64,000 bases of DNA, from contig CANQPM010000009.1 of the NCBI GenBank assembly GCA_947625775.1, positions 62,001-126,000 of the forward strand, given 5' to 3'. The notes beneath the pieces are model-generated. The model did not search any database. It saw nothing but the letters and a program-made list of their open reading frames with translations, and was not told the origin of the DNA. Numbering within the stretch: position 1 is the stretch's first letter; each line of letters begins with the position of its first letter. Shown here piece by piece: positions 8,833-19,600 of the stretch. Origin of the DNA: an uncultured Lachnospiraceae bacterium (GTDB taxonomy: Bacteria > Bacillota > Clostridia > Lachnospirales > Lachnospiraceae). Made by a program: the position numbers and the translations under genes.

Positions 8833-9828
8833 TTGAGAAATGTATATATAAATCTTCATATGAATAAAAAGAGAGCATTATTTATAATGTTCTTTTTTGC
8901 AGTGGTTTTATCTTTATTAAATTTATTTGCAGTATTATCTGTAAATGCAAATATTGCGCAGCTAGATTCTCTGCTGCATTCGGATTATATGTATTCAGTA
9001 GTTGCGCATAAATCTGCGTATAAGAATGATTATTATTGCTTTAATGCTGAGATTTGTTTTGCTTTGTCTTCAAATGCTGAAACAAGTTTAAATGCTGATG
9101 TTGTAATGCAGTCAGTTGAATCAGAATATACAGATTCAATTTATTGGAATGCGGATAAACTCAGTATGTATGGTATTGCGATTTCAAAAGGAATTGCAAG
9201 GAATAATGGATTAAAAGTAGGGGACAAGCTGTATTCAAAGCATATTGTAAATGGAGCAATCACAGAATATACTATTGAGCAGATCCTGCCAGAGATTAAA
9301 AATGTAAGGACAGTTAAAAAAAGCAACCATAGTAATGGCGTTATTATTATGGGATTTGACAATGAATATATTGATAATATTACGCATGTCAGCATTGCAT
9401 TTACAAATGATTCGTTAGAGGAGTTTTCACTAAAAATTTCAGATATGCCTGAAAACATAGTGTACAGATTTGGTGAAATAATCAGTATTGGCAAAAACCT
9501 GTTGCCATATTTTTTGTTATATTTATTGTTGTTCGTCTTAGGCATTTGCATTTTGGTGTTTATTATTGTAAAAGAAATAAAATATAATTTTAGAAGGTTA
9601 ATAATGCTTGGATTTAATGAAAGGGAATTAAATAATTCTTATAATAAACTTGTTTATTCCATAGGCATTTTGCCGATTTTAATTGCTTCCTTTTTCTCAG
9701 CTATGCTTTCGCAATTTTTTGAACTTAGTGTGACGCTGATAGCTAGTTTATTCTGCATAATGTTTGCTGAGATTTTTGCATTATTTTTATCGGCAATTAT
9801 CTTAAAAAAGCGATTGTGGAGGAAGTAG
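8833..9828 (+). CDS. MacB/FtsX-like ABC transporter permease 2
   Basis: This 331-residue protein has the same plan as its upstream neighbour: one N-terminal helix (ALFIMFFFAVVLSLLNLFAV), an extracytoplasmic domain, and three C-terminal helices starting near residue 218. The cytoplasmic loop before the last two helices (RRLIMLGFNERELNNSY) has the R-x-x-G-x-x-x-x-E look of FtsX-family coupling loops. The start is a TTG after GGGTGA. It ends two bases before the ATPase start codon. Confidence 0.62.
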   Translation: MRNVYINLHMNKKRALFIMFFFAVVLSLLNLFAVLSVNANIAQLDSLLHSDYMYSVVAHKSAYKNDYYCFNAEICFALSSNAETSLNADVVMQSVESEYTDSIYWNADKLSMYGIAISKGIARNNGLKVGDKLYSKHIVNGAITEYTIEQILPEIKNVRTVKKSNHSNGVIIMGFDNEYIDNITHVSIAFTNDSLEEFSLKISDMPENIVYRFGEIISIGKNLLPYFLLYLLLFVLGICILVFIIVKEIKYNFRRLIMLGFNERELNNSYNKLVYSIGILPILIASFFSAMLSQFFELSVTLIASLFCIMFAEIFALFLSAIILKKRLWRK

Positions 9829-9830
9829 CA

Positions 9831-10595
9831 ATGGATAATATTTTGACAATTAACAATTTGACAATAAAACTAAAACAGCACACATTGATGAAAAATATTT
9901 CTTTTTCTGTAAGTGAGGGAGAAGTATTGCTGCTTTCTGGAGCAAATGGCGTGGGGAAAAGTACATTATTGAAAACTATTTTGAAATTGGAAATGGAAGG
10001 AAAAAAAGCAGAAGGAGAGATTATAAGTCGAAGCTTTGGAAACATTCTTGCATTAAATAGCAAAGAAATTCAGCAATATAGAGCAAGCGTAGCTTATATC
10101 CAGCAAAAGGACGATTATTCTGAAATGGGAAATGTTCAGGTAAGAGATATAATTAGCGAATGCGGTGAGGCAAACTATAGAAATTCACTGAATTATTCAG
10201 AGGTAAATGAGCTTATTGATGAGTGGATACCAAGAAGAAAAGATAATAGCCGTATATTTGATGCTAAATCAAAACCTGCAAACTTTAGCGGAGGCGAGCA
10301 GAGGCTTTTATCAGTGTTGTCTGTAGTTGCAACACGCTCAAAAGCCGAGCTTATGATTATTGATGAACCATTAAATAACCTTGATTTTGTTAATGCAAGA
10401 AATATTAGCAATTTGATTAATAAAGCGGTTAGAGAGAATCCGCAAATGGCATTGGTAATGGTTAGCCATTGTAGGATTTTTCCGTTTATCAATAAAGAGT
10501 TAAGATTAACGTCGGAAAGTATTGTTGATGTTAGTGAATGTTATATGTGCCATAGTTGCTTTGGCGAGCCTGATGATAATGGATTTTATATTTAG
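9831..10595 (+). CDS. ABC transporter ATP-binding protein
   Basis: All ABC motifs are visible: Walker A GANGVGKST, Q-loop YIQQ, signature FSGGEQ, Walker B LMIIDEP and switch His in VSHC. ATG 9831 is taken because GGAGG lies 8 bases upstream; an in-frame GTG at 9816 lies inside that ribosome site region. The protein ends with a Cys-containing tail (CYMCHSC) after the ABC domain. It is translationally linked to permease 2 and should energise the two-permease complex. Confidence 0.88.
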   Translation: MDNILTINNLTIKLKQHTLMKNISFSVSEGEVLLLSGANGVGKSTLLKTILKLEMEGKKAEGEIISRSFGNILALNSKEIQQYRASVAYIQQKDDYSEMGNVQVRDIISECGEANYRNSLNYSEVNELIDEWIPRRKDNSRIFDAKSKPANFSGGEQRLLSVLSVVATRSKAELMIIDEPLNNLDFVNARNISNLINKAVRENPQMALVMVSHCRIFPFINKELRLTSESIVDVSECYMCHSCFGEPDDNGFYI

Positions 10596-10807
10596 AGAGA
10601 GGAGGTCTGTGGAGAAATATTAAATGTATACATTCATTATTATTGAGCGAAGATAGAAACATATCATTTAGTAAAGACATAGTGGAAAAAGGGTGATGTT
10701 TGTGGTATTATAGTAATGTGGCATAAGTGGTAATATAGGTATTGCAATAGTGATTGCAGTAAAAAGCTGTTAATCAGAAAAATAAAAAGGACAAAGGAGC
10801 ATTGATT

Positions 10808-11377
10808 ATGAAGTTTCTATTACAACTTATTTCTAATTATGGAGTTACAACTATTATTGTTATTGGAGTGATTACATTTGGGGGGCTATTTTTAAATGGA
10901 CAGGCATTGTCAACCCAAAAAGGTAGAATTAAAGATGTATTGGAACGAAAAAACAAAAAATATAATGTTAATAGTAATTCAAAAGAAATAGAAGAAACGG
11001 ATGATGAAAGCGTTTCTATTACCCCTGATACGATTAGAAAATATGAAACAGAATTTAATAAAAAATGTTCTATTCATGGTGTATTGGTTCAAATTATTCC
11101 TATTTTCCCATTGCTTGGTATTCTTGGAACTGTTGCAGGTCTTATTTTGCAGATTCAGGCAATGAATAGTGGAGGTGACCCTGAAGGCACAGGCATGTTA
11201 GGTTCATTGGATGTTGCGTTGTATACAACTTTAGTAGGACTTATCTTTGCTATTGCGCTTAAATTTTTTGATGCGCTTTTCCCATCTCGAATTATTTATG
11301 ATGTTGAAGTAATGATGGATGATTTTGATAAGAAAATAAATATTGCTGAAATGTTTGAAAATTTTAAAGATAAATAG
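10808..11377 (+). CDS. MotA/TolQ/ExbB-family proton-channel protein
   Basis: This 189-residue membrane protein starts at ATG 10808, eight bases after AAGGAG. It has one N-terminal helix, a charged cytoplasmic loop, and two C-terminal helices with family hallmarks: IFPLLGILGTVAGLI and LDVALYTTLVGLIFAIALK. Family members form pentamers around a TolR/ExbD/MotB dimer and convert proton or sodium flow into rotation. The next gene supplies the ExbD-type partner. An ExbB/ExbD motor is unusual in a bacterium expected to lack an outer membrane. Confidence 0.85.
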   Translation: MKFLLQLISNYGVTTIIVIGVITFGGLFLNGQALSTQKGRIKDVLERKNKKYNVNSNSKEIEETDDESVSITPDTIRKYETEFNKKCSIHGVLVQIIPIFPLLGILGTVAGLILQIQAMNSGGDPEGTGMLGSLDVALYTTLVGLIFAIALKFFDALFPSRIIYDVEVMMDDFDKKINIAEMFENFKDK

Positions 11378-11395
11378 GTGGTGGGAGTGTAGAAT

Positions 11396-11929
11396 ATGCG
11401 AAGAATCAGAAGGAGTTCCAAGAGTGATGTGATAATTGATCTGACATCATTGCTAGATGTAGTGTTTATAATTCTGCTTGTTGTGCTGTATGGCTCAAAC
11501 ACCCGCGCTGCTAATTTGTCAGAAACACAATCAGAAGCGAAAGAAGCAATAAGCCAAGCTGAAGAAGAAAAAAGGCTGTATGAGGAGCAGCAGGAAGCGT
11601 TTAGCAGCATATGGGCTGTATCGGTAATTGTACCATATGATGAAAATGAGATAACCAAAAGGCATATATGCATTTTGGAAAAGGGAGAGGAAATAAAGTC
11701 CATCGCTCTTGTTGGTAATGATATTAATGCGAGAGATGAATTTAAAAATTATTTAGTTGATTATATCAAAAAGAATGAGGATAAGCCAATTATGCTGTCC
11801 CTAAATGATGATGATAAATACATTTTATATAGGGATGAGGTTATGGTTAATAACATATTTGATGAACTCATAAAATCATATAGAAATGTTTATGTAATAA
11901 AAGGCAGCGTAAGTGAGGAAATAAAATGA
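11396..11929 (+). CDS. ExbD/TolR-like motor partner
   Basis: After a basic N-terminus (MRRIRRSSKSDV) comes the ExbD/TolR transmembrane signature IDLTSLLDVVFIILLVVL, including the Asp before the helix core that carries the ions in this family. A coiled-coil segment (about 40-65) leads to an extracytoplasmic domain that ends in a D-x-Y-I-L-Y-R-D-E-V pattern followed by helices, like the TolR/ExbD periplasmic fold. At 177 residues it is slightly longer than typical ExbD. It overlaps the next gene (ATGA). Confidence 0.82.
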   Translation: MRRIRRSSKSDVIIDLTSLLDVVFIILLVVLYGSNTRAANLSETQSEAKEAISQAEEEKRLYEEQQEAFSSIWAVSVIVPYDENEITKRHICILEKGEEIKSIALVGNDINARDEFKNYLVDYIKKNEDKPIMLSLNDDDKYILYRDEVMVNNIFDELIKSYRNVYVIKGSVSEEIK

Positions 11930-12510
11930 TACCATGGATTTTGATTATTGTCGGGGCAATTTTTACAATTATTGGCGTAATTGGTTTGTTCCGCCTTTAC
12001 GTAATACTTCCTATTAGTGAAAAAGATAGAATTGTATTTAAGCGGGATAGGGATTTTATTTTTGCAAGATTAGATTCGAGAATACAAAATGTTGTCGATG
12101 ACAATGCAAGACAATTAAAAAGTGCATTTATAATTTTTTGTTTTGTAGGAATAATGATGTTTTTGGCAGGAATTTATTTTGGCTATGCTGCGGAAGGTGA
12201 AGGATTTTGGTTTTATAAAAAATTTTATCCAGAGGCAGCAGCCAATCAGGTGTGGGATGAGCTTAATGAACAGGGGCAGTTTGTTGCGGAAGATGGCAAG
12301 GCATATACACATTACATACTTGTGTCAGGAAATAAAATAAGCTTATCTGGAGAAGAATGTCAGGACTATTCCGATTTAAAAGAGAAACTATCAAAAATTC
12401 CTAGGGAAAACACAGTAATTATAATTGACAGCTTTGCGGTTTCATCAACATATAAGTCGGTAAGAAACTGTTTGAACGAGCTCGGAATAAAATATGAGGA
12501 AACAAGATGA
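11926..12510 (+). CDS. Two-helix membrane protein with ExbD-like extracytoplasmic domain
   Basis: Two transmembrane helices (about 3-24 and 66-86) flank a charged cytoplasmic loop. The C-terminal part (YILVSGNKISLSGEEC, then IPRENTVIIIDSFAV, then YKSVRNCLNELGIKY) follows the strand-strand-helix-strand-helix pattern of ExbD/TolR periplasmic domains, but the transmembrane Asp motif is missing. It may be a stator or coupling subunit of the motor. It overlaps both neighbours by four bases. Fold assignment is by eye. Confidence 0.6.
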   Translation: MIPWILIIVGAIFTIIGVIGLFRLYVILPISEKDRIVFKRDRDFIFARLDSRIQNVVDDNARQLKSAFIIFCFVGIMMFLAGIYFGYAAEGEGFWFYKKFYPEAAANQVWDELNEQGQFVAEDGKAYTHYILVSGNKISLSGEECQDYSDLKEKLSKIPRENTVIIIDSFAVSSTYKSVRNCLNELGIKYEETR

Positions 12511-12995
12511 AGAAAAAATATATAATATTATTCGTGATTTTTTCTCTTATGCTCTTGGCAGGCTGGGGAAAGAAGAACGTGGAATTATTAAATGATAAAA
12601 AGCTTATTGATTTGAACGCAGCTATTGGAATATGTATTCCAGGAGCGGATGCGGCACAAGCATCTGATAATGTTGTAAATCAAAGTGATGCAGAAAATGA
12701 AGAACACAACGAGGAGAATATGGCAGCAGAAATAGCGCTTGACGATAAAGAGAGAATTGATGAAGAAAAACAAGTGCGGGTAATTAAAATACGCGCTAGG
12801 GAGATAGTATATGAAACTGTAGAATACACAGATACAGATATAGACGAACTCAAAAATAAGATTAAACAGGATAATGGGAAAAATGTGACATTTAAGCTGG
12901 TTGATGATTTTGCAGAAGCACATGTATATAAAGAGGTTAAATCTATGCTGTCTGAGCTTGAACAGGAAATTGGGCTTAAATATTCAAATGATTAG
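12507..12995 (+). CDS. Surface protein with degenerate lipobox and ExbD-like domain
   Basis: The 162-residue product begins MKKKYIILFVIFSLMLLAGW: a lipoprotein signal in which the lipobox Cys is replaced by Trp (TGG at 12564-12566). It therefore cannot be lipidated as written and may stay anchored by the uncleaved helix. An acidic linker follows. The C-terminal region (VIKIRAREIVYETVEY, then NVTFKLVDDFAEA, then YKEVKSMLSELEQEIGL) resembles the ExbD-like domain of the gene before it. The function is unknown, probably part of the motor complex. Confidence 0.55.
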   Translation: MKKKYIILFVIFSLMLLAGWGKKNVELLNDKKLIDLNAAIGICIPGADAAQASDNVVNQSDAENEEHNEENMAAEIALDDKERIDEEKQVRVIKIRAREIVYETVEYTDTDIDELKNKIKQDNGKNVTFKLVDDFAEAHVYKEVKSMLSELEQEIGLKYSND

Positions 12996-13007
12996 GGGGA
13001 CAATTTT

Positions 13008-13982
13008 ATGAAGAGAAGGAAACTAATGGCTGTTATATTAGCCTTATGCGCCTGCCTCGCTTTATGCGGAGCAGGCTTGTTTAACAATGCGAAGGTTGTA
13101 ATTGATATGGAGAATAACCCTGTGTATAAATATTGTACAGCCGACACTCTTATTTCTGCCTTTGTAAAAGATAATAAAGCTGCAAAGGAGAATTACAAAG
13201 ACGCGCTGCTTCTTTTGTCAGGAAAAATAAAGAGTATTGGCAAAAATGGCAAAGATATAATACTTACGGGGGTGACGCATACAGAATTAGAAATTGACTG
13301 TTCATATGATAAGGAGCTTAGGGAAAACGCACTGGCTTACAAAGTTGGAGAAAGCGTTGCATTGTACGGAAAAATTGATATTGATGCGATTGATAAGGAT
13401 ATTCATCTTAAGACTGAGAAAATTGTAGAAGTACCTGCCGCAATAACATCAGATGATATATATTACTTGTTGGATGGAGCTTCGTTTGACAAAGCGGATT
13501 CTGAAAAAGTCACTTTGAATAATGGCAGCGTAGAGTTTTTTATCCCTTCTTATTGGAAAAATGAAGATATTAAGCACGATATTCTCGCCGATAAACTTGG
13601 TACGTTGGAAGGTTATCAGTTTGTACTTAATAAATTGGGTTCAGGTGATTCTGTGCCTGAGTCTTTTTTCGTCGCATATTTTGACAATAAAGAGCAGCTT
13701 TCTGATTATTTGAATGATTCAGATGAAACTAAACTGATTGAAAAAGCTATTGTTGAGAATATATTAGGAAGCGTCGGCAGCTTTCCTACAAAAACCATAG
13801 GTGAATATGCTTATTATACAGGGGCTTATAAAACAGCGTTTGATACAGGTACAGGTTATCATACAGAATTTGTATTTCGGGCAGACGGCGAAGATGGAAT
13901 TGTTGTGATGCTGTATGTTTATAAAGAGACAAAGCATTTGTCTGATGTATTGTTTGTTTCACATTTTCTGGAAGTAAAGTAG
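13008..13982 (+). CDS. Exported protein with OB-fold (tRNA_anti-like) domain
   Basis: A signal peptide (ILALCACLALCGAG) is followed by a region of about 90 residues (CTADTLISAFVKDNKAAKENY, then LLSGKIKSIGKNGKDIIL, then VALYGKIDID) with the spacing of tRNA_anti-like OB folds found in many secreted proteins. Residues about 150-324 form a separate alpha/beta domain that I do not recognise. Cys residues in the signal region do not make a clean lipobox. The gene lies 12 bases after the preceding one, with GGGGGAC upstream of its ATG. Confidence 0.55.
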   Translation: MKRRKLMAVILALCACLALCGAGLFNNAKVVIDMENNPVYKYCTADTLISAFVKDNKAAKENYKDALLLLSGKIKSIGKNGKDIILTGVTHTELEIDCSYDKELRENALAYKVGESVALYGKIDIDAIDKDIHLKTEKIVEVPAAITSDDIYYLLDGASFDKADSEKVTLNNGSVEFFIPSYWKNEDIKHDILADKLGTLEGYQFVLNKLGSGDSVPESFFVAYFDNKEQLSDYLNDSDETKLIEKAIVENILGSVGSFPTKTIGEYAYYTGAYKTAFDTGTGYHTEFVFRADGEDGIVVMLYVYKETKHLSDVLFVSHFLEVK

Positions 13983-14062
13983 ATTATGAAACGTAATTTA
14001 ACAAAAGTTTTTGCCACACATTCAATTTCCCTAAGCAAAGATACAGAAAGGCGACAGTAAAA

Positions 14063-16633
14063 ATGACTAAGATTAAGATTATAAGCAATCCATACCAAAG
14101 AGAAATATCCTATTTTATTTTTAAGGACAGCACTCAAACGTGGGAGGATATCAAACAGGATAGTATAAACAGCAGACTACGTGAAAATGATAATGAAAAA
14201 ATTTTCCTTCCGTTTAAAATAAAAGAGATAATTGACACTATTATATCTGAATATTATGTGGGAACATACAAGATTGAAATAATATTTGAAGGAGCTAACG
14301 ACGAATACGAAGAAATAGAAAAAATCTGTGGAGAAGATGACGTAAAGGATAAAGTAGCGCTTTCAAAAAACCATCGTGTTCTTGAAAATGCAAGGGATAT
14401 TTTAGATAGTACAAAAGAAATATTTGGCATGGTTTATCCTTTGATTAAAAACATAATAAAAGATACAGATCAGAGAATTACCAAGGGATTAGAAAAAGTT
14501 TCAGACGCGCTTAATGACATTATACCTATCTGTATTTTTGGAAATTATAGCGCAGGAAAATCAACATTTATAAATGCATTGATAGGTCATGAAATTTTGC
14601 CGAGCGGAGGAGATCCTGTTACGGCAAAAATATATGAAATTAAACGTTCGCAGCAGGAAGACAGGGCAAAGATAAAATTTAGTTATTTGGATGAAGATTT
14701 TGAACTGTTTTTTGACAATAAAGAGTGTCGCGTGAATTTGGGGAATAAAGAAAAAGACATTGTTAAAGAAATATTGGAGACAATAAAAAGTGATGAGGTA
14801 TGTGACTTATTCAGAATGGTTAATGCGACAATAAACATTATAAATGGATTTGAGAAAAGGGATAAATCAACGACACTCATAGACAGTGTTATCAAAATTG
14901 AGATTCCTTTTAGCAAAAATGGAATTTTAGGACAATCCCGCAATGAGTTTGTAATTTTTGACACGCCTGGTTCTAATTCAGCATCAAATGTGGATCATGC
15001 GCACGTGCTGACAGAAGCGCTGGAAGGATTTTCAAATGGTATTCCTGTATGGGTATCTCAGTATGATTCGATAGATAGCGTGGATAACGCGACTTTATGT
15101 GAGAAGCTATATCAAATAGACGCCTTGGATAAGCGATTCACAATGATTGTGATTAATAAAGCGGATTCTGTTGAACTTCCCAAATCAGGTCTTTCAAGTG
15201 AAGATATTAGTGGAATTATGGAATATGAATCTGTTGAAAAGATGTACTCCAGCGGTATCTATTTTGTTTCATCAGTTATGGGATTAGGCGCTAAAAATGA
15301 AGATGGTTTTATAAGCGAATATTTGGCAGATGTATTTGACGAAAAGAAAAGAAAATTTTCTGATCCGACAGCAAGATCATATAAGAAACTATATGAGTAT
15401 AATATTATGCCCGCACAGATTAAGAAAAAGGCGGTTGACTACTCACAAAACTGCAGCAACCTTATATATGCGAACAGCGGAATTTTTTGCGTTGAAATGG
15501 AGATGGAGCAATTTGCGAGCCGACATTCAGCATATAACAAGTGTCAAATGGTTTATAAGTTTCTTAATGAAGTTATTGACGAAACACAGCGCCGTATTTC
15601 GGAAAAGACTGTTGTTCTTGAAAAGAAGATGAAAGAATGGGAGACTGAGCTTGACAGCAAAAAGCTTAACCTTATAAATAGCATACGGAAAAAGACAACA
15701 GAATCGGTAAAAAATTACAGCAAGGAATCTAAAGCATATGTCCAAAACTTTACGAAGGAAGAATTAAATTACAGCTCCACTGAGAAAGAGCTTGAATCAG
15801 CGGATAGGGAAATTACGGAGCAGGAATCCCAAGATGTAAATTTTTCGCTCTATAAAAATGAATTTGAGGGAGCGAGGAGTAGCAGATGGAGCAATTTTAT
15901 GGGAAATAGCCAAAAATTGCTTAAAGGGAATTTTGTTGAATCGTTTAAAAGCCTTGCCGCAGACTGGTTAAGCGACACACAGGAGCTGCAGCAGCGTAAG
16001 GGGGATATGGATTCAACAAAACAGGATATTGATAGGGCAACATCTGATAAACTTATGAATATTGTTGTAGATAGGTACAAGAGAAATATTTTAGAGGCAC
16101 AGGACAAGCTTGGAGTAGCGTGTAAGGAACGCTGGCAGGATAATGCACAGAAGTACAAAAATGATATGGTATGCTTGATTACAGGTAGTGAGGAATTATC
16201 TCTGCAGCAAAGACAAGAGCTTTCAGATATCCTATTAAACTTTAAGCCTTTACAGTTTGACGATGATGCCGAAAAAGTGTTCATCAAAACCAAATTCCTT
16301 AGAGGAAATGTTTTGGGTATCAGGCTTGGAAGTTCAGAAAAACTTGATATTAAAAGACTAACATATATCTATAACATAAAAATTAAGCAAAGTGTAAAGG
16401 AGCTTTCAGCGCGTTTAAATAACAGCTGCGAGTCAAGCTTTAAGACATGGCAGACAAATCTGCAGGCTGTTATTGAGGAAAATATAACCAAATATAATCC
16501 AGAGCTTCGTGAGATTACAGAATTTATCAAAGATGAATCTGAAAGGATTCAGGAACTCCAGAATAATCAGCAGACAATTTCCGAATCATTCAAAACTATT
16601 GAGGAGCTGATGGCTTGGCAGGAACAGGAATAG
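14063..16633 (+). CDS. Dynamin-like large GTPase
   Basis: This is an 856-residue soluble protein. The GTPase motifs are clear: G1 GNYSAGKSTFINALIG (about residues 158-173), a G2 Thr in GDPVTAKIYEI, G3 DTPGSNS (about 299) and G4 INKAD (about 364). The remaining 470 residues are charged and helical with long coiled coils (for example 500-560), as in bacterial dynamin-like proteins that remodel or guard membranes. There is no obvious transmembrane helix. It lies between the motor genes and the HerA-type ATPase, 12 bases before the latter. A role in membrane fusion, repair or assembly of the machine is plausible but not shown. Confidence 0.8.
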   Translation: MTKIKIISNPYQREISYFIFKDSTQTWEDIKQDSINSRLRENDNEKIFLPFKIKEIIDTIISEYYVGTYKIEIIFEGANDEYEEIEKICGEDDVKDKVALSKNHRVLENARDILDSTKEIFGMVYPLIKNIIKDTDQRITKGLEKVSDALNDIIPICIFGNYSAGKSTFINALIGHEILPSGGDPVTAKIYEIKRSQQEDRAKIKFSYLDEDFELFFDNKECRVNLGNKEKDIVKEILETIKSDEVCDLFRMVNATINIINGFEKRDKSTTLIDSVIKIEIPFSKNGILGQSRNEFVIFDTPGSNSASNVDHAHVLTEALEGFSNGIPVWVSQYDSIDSVDNATLCEKLYQIDALDKRFTMIVINKADSVELPKSGLSSEDISGIMEYESVEKMYSSGIYFVSSVMGLGAKNEDGFISEYLADVFDEKKRKFSDPTARSYKKLYEYNIMPAQIKKKAVDYSQNCSNLIYANSGIFCVEMEMEQFASRHSAYNKCQMVYKFLNEVIDETQRRISEKTVVLEKKMKEWETELDSKKLNLINSIRKKTTESVKNYSKESKAYVQNFTKEELNYSSTEKELESADREITEQESQDVNFSLYKNEFEGARSSRWSNFMGNSQKLLKGNFVESFKSLAADWLSDTQELQQRKGDMDSTKQDIDRATSDKLMNIVVDRYKRNILEAQDKLGVACKERWQDNAQKYKNDMVCLITGSEELSLQQRQELSDILLNFKPLQFDDDAEKVFIKTKFLRGNVLGIRLGSSEKLDIKRLTYIYNIKIKQSVKELSARLNNSCESSFKTWQTNLQAVIEENITKYNPELREITEFIKDESERIQELQNNQQTISESFKTIEELMAWQEQE

Positions 16634-16645
16634 GGGGAAGCTTTT

Positions 16646-19600
16646 ATGGGTGTAAAAAATGTTGTCAGGCGGATTGGAAACAAGGCTGGGAATCGTGTAG
16701 CAAAACTTGCCGAGTTAAGCACAGATCAGGTTGAAAAAATACAGCTTCAAAGAGAGCGGTATCTTCTTGAAGAACCAAAGCCTGACGACGAGGCGGCAGT
16801 TCAGACAACCGAGCGGTTTATGGCGGCAAGCAGCATAGAGATTTTTAATGCGTATCTGCCACAGATTAAAGAGCTTTATTTGCCGCTTGAAAAGAACGCA
16901 GAGTATGATGCGCCGTTTGATGCACTTCATAATATTCGGTATTTTAATATTACAAAATGGGTGACAGATAAGAAAGAGAATAATCTGGAAAAGCTTGTTA
17001 ATGTTTATGCTGTCCTTTCAAATGAGGACTGTAATATCGCTCTGGTATTTAACCGTACAAAAAATGCAACAAATGTATATCTGGCTGTTGTGAACACGCA
17101 AAATGATGACAGCAGCGTTAATGCTGAGATATACAAAGCGCGTCTCATAGATGCCATTCGCGGAAATTTTCCTGGAGCTGAGTGGCAGGGAGAAGGAGCA
17201 GGAATAATACCTTGCATGGATAATGATAAGACGTATTCTGTTGCGGCTGCATCTAATATACCGACAGAGAAGTCTGAAAAATTTATCAGCCAGACTATTG
17301 AAAAGCTGCTTGACGGAGTAGTTCCTGATTCAAAGAAAAAAGAATATACTATAGTGCTGCTTGCTACCCCCATTCGAGATGTAGAGGAGCGCAAAATCAA
17401 GCTGGGAGAGTTTTATTCTGGATTGTCGCCATATGCATCGTGGCAGACAGACTATCATATTATGGATAATCAGATGGTTGGTTCATCTGCAGTGATGGGA
17501 ATTAATGTCGGGGCAAGCGCAGGCATGCAGAATAATCAAAATTATTCTAAAACAGATACTGACAGTGCAACGGACAATTCTTCTATAACAAATACAGAAA
17601 ACGAGAGCAATACTACAACAGACGGGACATCTGATGCGGAATCGGAAAGCAATGCGCACGCAGACGGTACAAGCAGTACAGACACTACTACGAGCGGGGA
17701 AAGCGAGGGTACAGGCAGCAGTACTACCAATACAAATTCTAGGACAGATACGGTCGGAAGCTCAGATACAGTAAATGGAGGAGCAAGTGTTGTATTAAGT
17801 GCGGAGTATTCCCATGCGGACAATACAAGCGTTGCTAATGGTACAAGCATTGCAGAAGCAACATCAGCAAATAGGAGCTGGACAAGCAGTACAGCGCAGG
17901 CGCTTGGAAAGACGGCTACAGATACTCTTACGAAAGGGCTTACAAAAACCATATCAAATTCTGTATCAAAAGCCACAGGTACAGCGGTTGCAAACACTCT
18001 TGGAAAAGCCGTTACCAAAGCTATGGCTACGACATCAGGAATTGCTAAAGGGACAAATCTTGGGGCAAATTTTGGAGCAAATTTTTCACGTTCATCAACA
18101 GTTACAGCTATGATTGGGAAAAATGAGGGCATTTCACAAAGCTTTACCAATTATAATATAAAGCATGCTCTTGAATTGCTGGAATCCCAAATGAAACGGC
18201 TGGAGCAGAGTACGGCGCTTGGAATGTGGGATTTTGCCGCCTACGTACTTAGTGAGGATCAAAATGTCGCAAATAATGTGGCACATTCATATCTAGCCTT
18301 AACATTGGGAGAGGAATCATATATGTCTAAGTCTGCCATTAATCTTTGGCGCGGAAATGTTGAGGAAGAAAAAGACACAGCAAAGACTATAAGCTCTTAT
18401 ATACGTGAATTGCGCCATCCTGTATTTGGGTTAAATCCTGCAATTATAGCTGCAGATAAAGAGTTTAATGAGTATCCGTCGCTTGTAACGGCGACAACAA
18501 GCTTGTCTGGTAAAGAACTGGCTTATTCGCTTAATTTTCCGCAAAAGTCTGTAGCAGGGCTTCCAATATTGGAATGTGCAGAGTTTGCAAGAAATGTAAT
18601 CACATATGATGAACCAAAAGATAATGAACGCAGAATAAATCTTGGAAATATTTTTCATATGAATCATGTGGAAACAAATTCTGTTGAATTATCAATAGAT
18701 TCGCTTGCCTCACATACCTTTGTGACTGGCAGCACAGGAGCGGGCAAGAGCAATACAATATATCATATACTGAACAGGGCGCAGGAAAAAAATGTAAAAT
18801 TTCTCATTATTGAGCCAGCCAAGGGCGAGTATAAAAATGTATTTGGCAAAGATGAGGACACTTATGTTTATGGAACAAATCCTAATATAACTGCGCTGCT
18901 GAGAATAAATCCATTTAGTTTTCCAGATGGAATACATATTTTAGAGCATCTTGACAGACTTATTGAAATTTTCAACGTATGCTGGCCTATGTATGCAGCA
19001 ATGCCAGCAGTCTTAAAAAGTGCGGTAGAGAAAGCATATATGGATTGCGGGTGGGATTTAATTGAGTCTATAAACAGGTATGACAGGAATTTATATCCTT
19101 CATTTGCTGACGTGGCAAGAAATATTAAAACTATTATAGACAGCAGCGAATACGATAATGAAAATAAGGGGGCTTATAAAGGTTCACTTTTAACAAGGCT
19201 GCAGTCTTTGGCAAATGGGATTAATGGAATGATTTTTACATCGGATGAAATAGCAGATGCAGAATTATTTGACCGAAATGTGATTGTTGATTTGAGCAGG
19301 GTTGGCTCATCTGAAACAAAGTCACTTATTATGGGTATGCTTGTGCTTAAATTGCAGGAGCACAGGCTTGCAAATGCGAATGAAATGAATACAAAACTAA
19401 AACATATTACGGTGCTTGAGGAGGCTCATAATATTTTAAGAAGGACATCTGTTGAACAGCAAAGCGAAAGCGCAAATATACTTGGCAAGAGTGTAGAAAT
19501 GCTTGCCAATGCCATTGCGGAGATGCGTACATATGGGGAAGGATTTATTATAGCAGATCAGGCGCCAGGGCTTATGGATATGTCAGTTATTCGCAATACA

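Noticed and set aside
10808-11929. Zorya-type phage defence (ZorA/ZorB)
   Set aside because: The ExbB-like protein is only 189 residues without the long ZorA tail, the ExbD-like partner lacks an OmpA-type peptidoglycan domain, and no ZorC/ZorD/ZorE-like gene is present; the neighbours are toxins.
17542-18150. Long open frame (202 codons) on the minus strand opposite the HerA ATPase
   Set aside because: It is the complement of the Ser/Thr/Ala-rich linker, giving a biased Val/Ala/Ser/Leu protein with no ribosome site and no family resemblance.
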